From contig JAWLCL010000006.1 in the NCBI GenBank assembly GCA_041687255.1, positions 186,001 to 250,000 on the forward strand: a stretch of DNA of 64,000 nt. Reading direction: 5' to 3'. How positions within the stretch are numbered: position 1 is the stretch's first letter; each line of letters begins with the position of its first letter. The notes beneath the pieces are model-generated. The model did not search any database. It was given only the letters and a program-made list of their open reading frames with translations, and had not been told where the DNA came from. The stretch is from Mariniphaga sp041687255 (GTDB taxonomy: Bacteria; Bacteroidota; Bacteroidia; Bacteroidales; Prolixibacteraceae). Shown one piece after another: positions 8,744 through 15,336 of this stretch. A program made the position numbers and the translations under genes.

Positions 8744-9706
8744 TTAAACTCTTTCCCACAATGAGTCAACAAAATAGTTTTGGCTGTCGGCAAAATTAGA
8801 TGCCACACGAAAGCCGTTGTCTTTTGCCAGTTTCCCGATGGTATCCACATCGTACTTTCGGGAACGCTCCATAAAAACCGTTTCCCATTGTTTAAAACGG
8901 AAGGTTTTTCCAAGTGCAGCAATATGAACGTTTTGATCGGCTTTCGACATCAAAAAACTTTTCACCTCACCGGTTTCCGGGTTGTATTCAGTGTGCTGTT
9001 CGAATTGACCGATGTTGAATTCAGCATCCAGTTCACGGTTCAGTCTTTCCAGCAGGTTAAGGTTAAACCGGCGGGTGTGCCCGTGTGGATCGTTGTAGGC
9101 ATCAATTATTATTTTAGGAGACTTTTTCAAATCGAAACCTATCAGCAATTTATCTCCCGGGTTGGTGAATTCTGATAACTGTCGGAGAAACCGGTATGTT
9201 TCAGCATCTGAAAAGTTTCCGATGTTGGAGCCTAAAAAAAGAATAATCTTAAAATCGGCGGCAAAACCATTCAGTTCACCCAGCTTTTTAAAATAATCGC
9301 CGGTGCGTGGAAATACTTCCACTTCCGGAATTTCACGGTTCAGCATGGCTTTCATATCGTCGTTCGCTTTTGGGCTGATGTCAATAGGTATATACTGAAA
9401 CCGAACATCGAGACCGGCAAGATGTCGGAGCAGAATCTTTGTTTTCTGCCCGTCGCCCGAGCCAAGTTCCACCAGGTTGAACGATTTTGTTCCGTTGCCA
9501 AAGGCATGTGCTATGGCTTCTTTATGTTTCAGGAATATTTCCTCTTCGCATCTTGTCAGGTAATATTCAGGCATCTTCATAATGTCCTGGAATATGGCGC
9601 TACCGGCATCATCGTAAAAATATTTCGACAGCAGGAATTTCGGTGTTGACGAAAGGCCTTTCAAGGTGTCGGCTGCAATTGCCGCAGTAACTGTTTGTTG
9701 TTGCAT
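8744..9706 (-). CDS. eanA: L-histidine N-alpha-trimethyltransferase (EgtD/EanA type)
   Basis: A 320-residue SAM-dependent methyltransferase of the EgtD family, which makes hercynine from histidine and three SAM. Motifs in order: KYFYDDAGSAIFQDI and PEYYLTR (substrate lid), VELGSGDGQKT (SAM site), FLGSNIGNF, IIDAYNDPHG, and near the C terminus FMERSRKY. In mycobacterial EgtD the Glu and Ser two residues apart near the C terminus (Glu282/Ser284) hold the imidazole; Glu280 and Ser282 here keep that spacing. It lies 37 bp downstream of a rhodanese gene that fits EanB, so the anaerobic name eanA is preferred over egtD. No EgtB-type sulfoxide synthase gene is present. Confidence 0.88.
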   Translation of the reverse strand: MQQQTVTAAIAADTLKGLSSTPKFLLSKYFYDDAGSAIFQDIMKMPEYYLTRCEEEIFLKHKEAIAHAFGNGTKSFNLVELGSGDGQKTKILLRHLAGLDVRFQYIPIDISPKANDDMKAMLNREIPEVEVFPRTGDYFKKLGELNGFAADFKIILFLGSNIGNFSDAETYRFLRQLSEFTNPGDKLLIGFDLKKSPKIIIDAYNDPHGHTRRFNLNLLERLNRELDAEFNIGQFEQHTEYNPETGEVKSFLMSKADQNVHIAALGKTFRFKQWETVFMERSRKYDVDTIGKLAKDNGFRVASNFADSQNYFVDSLWERV

Positions 9707-9743
9707 AATTTTTTCAGGGTTAAAAAAAATGAATTAAAAGTTA

Positions 9744-11045
9744 TCACCGGCCTACGACCATTTTTTCTTCCGGCACACCGGTTTCATATGGATTTTTGGG
9801 GTCATTGCTCCATTCGAACCAACCGCCGTCGTACACTGAAACGCGCGGCCATCCCATGAGCCAGGCATTAAACCAGGCTTCACTGCCCCGCCATCCGGTA
9901 CCGCAATAAAAAGCCAGGTGCTTATCGGGAGTTATTCCGTTGCTTTCCCAGATTTCAGCAACTTCATGGTACTCACGTGTTGTATGATCAACATTCCTGT
10001 AGTTTTCCATGTGGTAGGCATCACTGCCGCAATCGGCAAACACGGCGCCGGGAATTCGACCTTTTGCCTCAATATAATTGTACCCGCTGACCTCACCAAT
10101 ATATTCAGGCCAGCTTCTTACGCACACCAGTTCGCTGCCGGTATCGGCCAGTATTTTCTTAGCCTCGGGGGTATCAACAGCAAGTTCCGGTTTTGCCGGC
10201 ACCTGCACGCCGAAATCAGGTACAGCATTTTTAGGCACATCTAATTTTGAGACTTCAAAGCCGGCGTCGGTCCACGACTGAAAACCACCGTTCAGAATTC
10301 GCACATCCTTCACTCCGGCATACATCATTATAAATGCATTGCGGATGGCACCAATATCGCCTGCTGCGCTTCCCGGAAACGGATCCTCGTTTTTGGGAAA
10401 CATATGCTTTCCATACAAAACCACAGTGGTATCGGCAGTAATTCCATGTGCTTCCAGCGCCTGTTTAATTTCTCCAGGCGAACGCCTGTTCCAGGTTTCC
10501 GGCGCTTCGAGAGCCAGGGTATCCATATCGATGGCTCCGGGAATATGACCACTCAAATAGGCATCCCGGTTCCGGTAATGGGCATGCACAACCATAAACC
10601 GGTCATTGGTATACAGCAGTGGTTTCTCCCCGGCTATCAGCTTGTTGACCCACTCTGCTGAAACAAGCTGATTGAACCGTGTGAGTTTTTGTACAGGCAA
10701 ATCAGGTGCTGCCATCCATTCTTCCACAAAATCATTATAAACAAATACATTGTTGTATCCCGATTTTTCAAATCGTTGGGCAGCTTCTCCGGCTTCCTTG
10801 GGAGTATACCCGTAAACCACCACATTATCATCGGGTAAAATATTTTTGCGTCTTACAATTTCTATCCAGTCGATGTAATTCAACCATTTTGCCGGCAGGC
10901 TTCTGGCTCCCTTTATATGCCCGCCACGTAATTCGCCCTGCAGTTGCCAGCCGTTATAGGCATCTGCCGAACGAACATCAACAATTTTACAATTCTTCTC
11001 CGATATCATTTCCTGAAGTTCCCTTGTGCCTATTGTCTTTACCAT
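9744..11045 (-). CDS. eanB: Three-domain rhodanese, probable EanB (hercynine to ergothioneine sulfurtransferase)
   Basis: A 433-residue protein with three rhodanese-like domains (about 1-125, 130-280 and 295-425). Only the third has an active-site cysteine, Cys381 in the loop CGTGWRG. The matching loops of the others read YGYTPKE and YGKHMFP and have lost it. Tyr322 (in SGYNYIEAKGR) lies exactly 59 residues before Cys381. In Chlorobium EanB the key residues are, as I recall, Tyr353 and Cys412, also 59 apart. EanB inserts sulfur from polysulfide into the unactivated C-H bond of hercynine without oxygen. It is the first gene of the operon, followed by the histidine methyltransferase, which is the expected partner. 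A generic thiosulfate sulfurtransferase is the alternative. Confidence 0.82.
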   Translation of the reverse strand: MVKTIGTRELQEMISEKNCKIVDVRSADAYNGWQLQGELRGGHIKGARSLPAKWLNYIDWIEIVRRKNILPDDNVVVYGYTPKEAGEAAQRFEKSGYNNVFVYNDFVEEWMAAPDLPVQKLTRFNQLVSAEWVNKLIAGEKPLLYTNDRFMVVHAHYRNRDAYLSGHIPGAIDMDTLALEAPETWNRRSPGEIKQALEAHGITADTTVVLYGKHMFPKNEDPFPGSAAGDIGAIRNAFIMMYAGVKDVRILNGGFQSWTDAGFEVSKLDVPKNAVPDFGVQVPAKPELAVDTPEAKKILADTGSELVCVRSWPEYIGEVSGYNYIEAKGRIPGAVFADCGSDAYHMENYRNVDHTTREYHEVAEIWESNGITPDKHLAFYCGTGWRGSEAWFNAWLMGWPRVSVYDGGWFEWSNDPKNPYETGVPEEKMVVGR

Positions 11046-11263
11046 AAATTATTGTTATATATGTTATGCATTAAGTATTTATGTGTCTGTTCATCTGTTT
11101 AAAGGGAAACAATTTCATTGTAACAAAGTTTGCCCTCCTGCTGAAGGTCATTCATAACCAGCAGCTTTCATCAGGCAAAACATTTTAAACAGGCAGAAGT
11201 CGGTCTTTATATGCCTGGTGTTGCTTGTATTTCAACTGCAAGCAGTTATTTTTACTCTTGCTA

Positions 11264-11923
11264 ATGGGACAAAAGAAAAAGAACATATTCATCTGGGGCG
11301 CAAGTTTTCTGATTGCAGAAGGATTAAAATCACTGCTCAATGGTACAGACCTGTTTTCGGTTGCCGGTATTTCTGGCAGCATAGAACAGCCAGTTGATGT
11401 AATGGGGGAAATTACACCCGATGTTTTAGTCGTTGATGCTGCAGCTGACGGATTTCAGGAAGTTGATTTTGGAACAGTTAAAAGGACAGCAAATCCTCCT
11501 GCAGTGTTGTTGATAGTCGATACGATTACCCGGAATGAATTTCAAAAATATTCAGAAGCTGGCATTGAAAACATTGTCCTTAAAAATGCCTCCGCACAGG
11601 AACTGCTAAATGCAGTTGAATCGGCTGCAAACAGAAGAAAAAACTACAGCAGTGAGATCCTGGATATCATCCTTGGATCGATTGAATCAAAACAGAAGGC
11701 AGAAAAGATAAACCAACTGACACCTTCTGAAATGGAAATCGTAAGGCTGATAGCCGGAGGACTGACTACCAAACAGATTGCCGCACGCCGCAACGTTAGC
11801 TTCCATACTGTTAATACGCATCGGAAGAACATTTTCCGCAAACTGGAGGTTTCCAATGCTTCGGAACTTACAATGAAGGCTATAAAGGCCGGATGGATTG
11901 ATAATATTGAGTATTATATATAA
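11264..11923 (+). CDS. LuxR/NarL-type response regulator with degenerate receiver
   Basis: About 219 residues. The C-terminal half is a clear GerE HTH (LTPSEMEIVRLIAGGLTTKQIA, then VSFHTVNTHRKNIFRKL). The N-terminal receiver keeps an Asp in DVLVVDAA and a Lys in IVLKNAS. It begins KNIFIWGAS where normal receivers have the acidic pair (VDDH), so the Mg-binding pocket is missing. Phosphorylation-independent control is likely. The start at 11264 (MGQKKKN) is preferred over 11225, whose extra residues look non-coding. It is divergent from the ergothioneine operon (219 bp), so it could regulate it, but this is unproven. Confidence 0.85.
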   Translation: MGQKKKNIFIWGASFLIAEGLKSLLNGTDLFSVAGISGSIEQPVDVMGEITPDVLVVDAAADGFQEVDFGTVKRTANPPAVLLIVDTITRNEFQKYSEAGIENIVLKNASAQELLNAVESAANRRKNYSSEILDIILGSIESKQKAEKINQLTPSEMEIVRLIAGGLTTKQIAARRNVSFHTVNTHRKNIFRKLEVSNASELTMKAIKAGWIDNIEYYI

Positions 11924-12363
11924 GCCCGAAGTTAGTTTAAAGTCGTTTATTCATTAAAATTGGAACTACTGTTATTGCATCTAATCAGTGAATGCTCAGT
12001 AACGCGTAGTCATGACAACTGTTCTCCTGAAAACTGAATTATTTGAAAACATCAAAGCCGTCATGGAGAGTTTTTACCCATAATTTTGGGCACAATGAAA
12101 TGATAACATATTTCAAAATTATCTTTGCACCTGATTCAAATTAGCAGGAACATTTCAACGGTAACCTGCAATTGCCGTAGAAGCAATATCATTAAATGAG
12201 CAGTCGGCAATATAAAACCACAACCGCTTTTCAAAAACCTTATTTCCCATTCCCAAACCTACTATATAACAAAGTTATGGGAGGTATTGTCTGCGGCGCA
12301 CATGTTTCATCAATAAACTTAGTTTTTTCTGCGCCGCATACTACCCTACCAACAGAGCCGTCA

Positions 12364-12398
12364 TTGCCTGCTCCGTCAGCTGACGGAAAAGCAATCTG
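12364..12398. repeat. Hairpin repeat, copy 1
   Basis: Contains the 16-bp perfect palindrome TCCGTCAGCTGACGGA (12372-12387) inside ATTGC/GCAAT outer arms, followed by AAGCAATCTG. It shares the hairpin-plus-AAGCAATCTG layout with copy 2, about 460 bp away. Confidence 0.65.
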
Positions 12399-12825
12399 AC
12401 ACTATTATGCAAAAACCTGCTGATGAAAAGCTGACCAAAGTTATTCTCTATGAAGTTCGGTTTGATTACCAGGGGTAACTTAGTACCCGGTAGTATAGCC
12501 CACAAGCGCGATCTTATTACCTTATTATTCAGGATTGTTGTTTTACATCTCATTACCTGTAGCCAATGTATTTGGGTAATAAGATAATAAGGTTTGCGTA
12601 GATGATTTATCAATCTGGCTACTTAGGTGAACAAATAAAATAAGGTTTTTAAGAGGTTGTGAAAATGTTTGGTTTCCATGAAATGATGATTTATTTCAGT
12701 ACTACATTTGACACCTGATTTTACTCATTGTAATCGCAAATGGATTAGCATTATTATTCCTGATTAGTAGCTCATATTAAAAATGGATACAGCTGGCAAT
12801 TTGCAGGTTGAAAGGCGACATTATT

Positions 12826-12856
12826 GACTTCCTTCAACTGAAGGAGAAGCAATCTG
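12826..12856. repeat. Hairpin repeat, copy 2
   Basis: CCTTCA-AC-TGAAGG hairpin followed by AGAAGCAATCTG. It has the same layout as the copy at 12364-12398, with compensating changes in the stem (CCGTCA/TGACGG there). Confidence 0.6.
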
Positions 12857-12901
12857 TTCCTGTTGACAGAAAACTCCGGCAGGAACTAATATCTATAACC
12901 A

Positions 12902-12931
12902 ATTCAAACCTATTCAAACGAGTTCAAACCA
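12902..12931. repeat. Three imperfect 10-bp tandem units
   Basis: attcaaacct, attcaaacga and gttcaaacca in direct succession. The core TTCAAAC repeats every 10 bp, that is, on one face of the helix. Confidence 0.7.
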
Positions 12932-12990
12932 CTTTCTAACTTCTTCTTCCTACCATAAAACAGGTATATAAAAATCCATCATTTATGGGA

Positions 12991-13021
12991 TTGCCTGCCC
13001 TTCAGGAGATGGGTAATTTTG
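12991..13021 (+). promoter_or_regulatory. Probable promoter of the transsulfuration pair
   Basis: TTG (12991-12993), a 20-nt spacer and TAATTTTG (13014-13021) have the same geometry as the macrodomain promoter. The predicted leader is about 70 nt. No SAM or other riboswitch fold was recognised in it. Confidence 0.45.
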
Positions 13022-13096
13022 CCGTTGCATAAAAATTCAAAAATTAACGGTAGAAACAGAGGTTATTCAAATTTCCTCAACTAATAATCCAGCAAG

Positions 13097-14089
13097 ATGA
13101 TATATAACAACATACTGGAGCTGATAGGCAAAACCCCGATAGTGGAGGCCAAAAGAATGGAAACCGGAAATTCGCGCCTGTTCATAAAACTGGAATACCA
13201 AAATCCGGGGGGATCCATAAAAGATCGTATTGGACTGTGGATGATTGAAGCGGCAGAAAAAAAAGGCAGGATAAAACCGGGTGATACGCTTATTGAGGCT
13301 ACAGCCGGAAACACTGGGCTGGGACTGGCACTGGTAGCTGCACAAAAAGGCTATAAGCTCATTCTTGTAATTCCCGATAAGATGAGCCGCGAAAAGGTGA
13401 TGCACCTTCAGGCAATGGGTGTGGATATCCGGATGACCCGCTCGGATGTGGAGAAAGGTCACCCGGAATACTACCAGGATTATGCCGAAAGGCTTACAAA
13501 AGAAATTCCCGGCTCATATTACATCAACCAGTTCAATAACGCAGCTAACCCGCTGGCCCATGAAATGACCACTGCACCGGAAATCTGGGAACAGATGGAT
13601 CACGACGTGGATGCCATTGTTGTGGGGGTTGGCTCGGCAGGAACCATCGGCGGCTTAACCCGCTTCTTTAAAAAGATGGACAGGCAACCTGAGATAGTAC
13701 TTGCTGATCCAAAGGGTTCCATCCTGAAGGAATTTTTTGAAACCGGTCAGTATGAATCAGCCGGCAGCTGGCTGGTGGAGGGGATTGGTGAAGATTTCGT
13801 ACCGGCACAATGCGATCTTTCTTTGGTAACAAAGGCATATACTGTGTCAGATAAGGAAGCATTTCATGTGGCACGCGAACTGCTGAAAAAGGAAGGAATT
13901 TTTGCAGGTTCATCAACAGGCGTACTGGTAGGGGCAGCGTTAAAATATGCGGCCGAACAGAAGAGTCCTAAAAAAATCGTAACTTTTGCCTGCGACACCG
14001 GAAACAAGTACCTTTCAAAGATGTACAACGATGAATGGATATCGGAGAACGGATTTATGAACATACAAAAACAGCATAATTATTTATGA
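13097..14089 (+). CDS. PLP-dependent cystathionine beta-synthase / cysteine synthase family
   Basis: A 330-residue fold-type II PLP enzyme. The PLP lysine is Lys42 in NPGGSIKDRIG, the phosphate or substrate loop is EATAGNTGLG, and GVGSAGTIGG and GSSTG form the cofactor cup. It has no C-terminal CBS domains. The four-base ATGA overlap with a cystathionine lyase-type gene argues for a cystathionine beta-synthase role (serine plus homocysteine) in reverse transsulfuration. O-acetylserine sulfhydrylase activity is the main alternative. No serine acetyltransferase gene is nearby. Confidence 0.88.
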   Translation: MIYNNILELIGKTPIVEAKRMETGNSRLFIKLEYQNPGGSIKDRIGLWMIEAAEKKGRIKPGDTLIEATAGNTGLGLALVAAQKGYKLILVIPDKMSREKVMHLQAMGVDIRMTRSDVEKGHPEYYQDYAERLTKEIPGSYYINQFNNAANPLAHEMTTAPEIWEQMDHDVDAIVVGVGSAGTIGGLTRFFKKMDRQPEIVLADPKGSILKEFFETGQYESAGSWLVEGIGEDFVPAQCDLSLVTKAYTVSDKEAFHVARELLKKEGIFAGSSTGVLVGAALKYAAEQKSPKKIVTFACDTGNKYLSKMYNDEWISENGFMNIQKQHNYL

Positions 14090-15243
14090 GCAAATACAGA
14101 TTTTCAACACGGGCCATCCATGAAGGGCAGGAACCCGATGAAGCCACAGGAGCCATCATGACTCCCATCTATGCATCGTCGACCTACGTTCAGCAAAGTC
14201 CGGGCGTGCATAAAGGATATGAGTATTCAAGAAGCGCCAATCCAACGCGTACAGCCCTGGAAAGCTGTATGGCTTCGCTTGAAAACGGGAAATGGGGATT
14301 TGCCTTCGCATCGGGGCTGGCTGCCGAGAATGCCGTGCTGGAAACACTGGAAGCCGGTTCGCACATCATTGCCATGGAGGATATGTACGGCGGCACCTTC
14401 AGACTTTTCGACAAGGTTAAGAAAATTTCAGCTGGGCTTGAGGTTACATACCTTGATTTAAATAATGAGCAGGAACTTGAAACCTCAATAAAAGCAAACA
14501 CCCGCCTGATATGGGTGGAGACTCCTACCAACCCGATGCTTACCATTGTCGATTTGCAAAAGGTGGCAGCGGTGGCCAAGAAGCACGGCATCATTACCGT
14601 TTGCGACAACACCTTTGCCTCGCCCTACCTGCAGCAACCATTTGATTTCGGCATCGACGTGGTGGTGCATTCGGCCACCAAATACCTGAACGGCCATTCG
14701 GATGTGGTGGCAGGTATCGTAGTTGTTCATGAAAAGCAGGAACTGGCCGACAGAATCCGGTTCGTGCAGAATGCCACAGGCGGTGTTTTGGGGCCGTTTG
14801 ATTCATTTCTCCTGCTGCGGGGATTAAAGACCCTTCCCTTAAGGATGAAAGCCCACTGCGCTGCGGCAAAACAAATTGCCGGCTTTCTGGAGAACCACCC
14901 TAAAGTAGAGAAGGTAATTTACCCGGGGCTGCACTCTTTTCCACAACATGAGTTGGCTAAACGGCAGATGAAAGATTTTGGCGGAATGATAACCTTTTTG
15001 CTAAAAGGTGGCATTGAGGAGTCGCGCAGGTTCCTGGAAAAGACAAAGCTGTTTGCCCTGGCTGAAAGTCTGGGGGGCATTGAAAGCCTGATTGAGCACC
15101 CGGCCATTATGACTCATGCATCCATTCCAAAGAAGATGCGGGAGAAGCTTGGTGTTGCCGACAACCTGGTACGGATGTCAGTGGGACTGGAGGATGTGGA
15201 GGATTTACTGGAAGAGTTGAAGGAGGCGCTGGGCGAGGTGTAG
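14086..15243 (+). CDS. Cystathionine gamma-lyase / gamma-synthase family PLP enzyme
   Basis: A 385-residue Cys/Met-metabolism PLP enzyme (fold type I). The PLP lysine is in HSATKYLNGHSD, with the phosphate contact at FASGLAAE, YSRSANPTR near the N terminus and SLGGIESLIEHPA near the C terminus. It overlaps the preceding synthase by 4 bp, indicating coupled translation. Together they would convert homocysteine to cysteine, with H2S as a possible by-product. The lyase and synthase directions cannot be told apart from sequence alone. Confidence 0.9.
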   Translation: MSKYRFSTRAIHEGQEPDEATGAIMTPIYASSTYVQQSPGVHKGYEYSRSANPTRTALESCMASLENGKWGFAFASGLAAENAVLETLEAGSHIIAMEDMYGGTFRLFDKVKKISAGLEVTYLDLNNEQELETSIKANTRLIWVETPTNPMLTIVDLQKVAAVAKKHGIITVCDNTFASPYLQQPFDFGIDVVVHSATKYLNGHSDVVAGIVVVHEKQELADRIRFVQNATGGVLGPFDSFLLLRGLKTLPLRMKAHCAAAKQIAGFLENHPKVEKVIYPGLHSFPQHELAKRQMKDFGGMITFLLKGGIEESRRFLEKTKLFALAESLGGIESLIEHPAIMTHASIPKKMREKLGVADNLVRMSVGLEDVEDLLEELKEALGEV

Positions 15244-15267
15244 GAGTCTGTGCCTGCATGCAGAATT

Positions 15268-15330
15268 CCCAGCATAAATGCTGGGGTTATGGAGCCCCTG
15301 AAGTTACTAACCCCGGCATTTATGCCGGGG
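15268..15330. repeat. Pair of inverted GC-rich hairpins (REPIN-like) between convergent genes
   Basis: CCCAGCATAAATGCTGGG at 15268-15285 and a 20-bp CCCCGGCAT-TT-ATGCCGGGG hairpin at 15311-15330. Read on opposite strands, both are TAACCCC(A/G)GCATTTATGC, so they form an inverted pair about 25 bp apart. They sit in the 93-bp gap between convergent genes, where they may also terminate transcription. Confidence 0.75.
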
Positions 15331-15336
15331 CAACTG

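Larger units (their letters stand above)
11924..13096. other. Gene-poor interval of about 1.17 kb with repeat remnants
   Basis: I found no convincing coding frame; the longest frames are about 67-90 residues with no recognisable domain. It holds two related hairpins (12364-12398 and 12826-12856), a pair of GC-rich arms TGCGGCGCA/TGCGCCGCA (12292-12300 and 12330-12338), a 10-bp tandem array (12902-12931) and possible TAnnTTTG boxes (12081-12088, 12120-12127). It looks like decayed intergenic repeat material, although a small RNA cannot be excluded. Confidence 0.6.

Noticed and set aside
8744..11045. Aerobic (EgtB-dependent) ergothioneine pathway
   Set aside because: No EgtB sulfoxide synthase, EgtC or EgtE gene is present; the adjacent gene is a rhodanese with EanB features.
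12196..12613. Short frames of 67 (+) and 90 (-) residues in the gene-poor region
   Set aside because: They overlap each other and cross palindromes; no domain, signal or coding-like composition.
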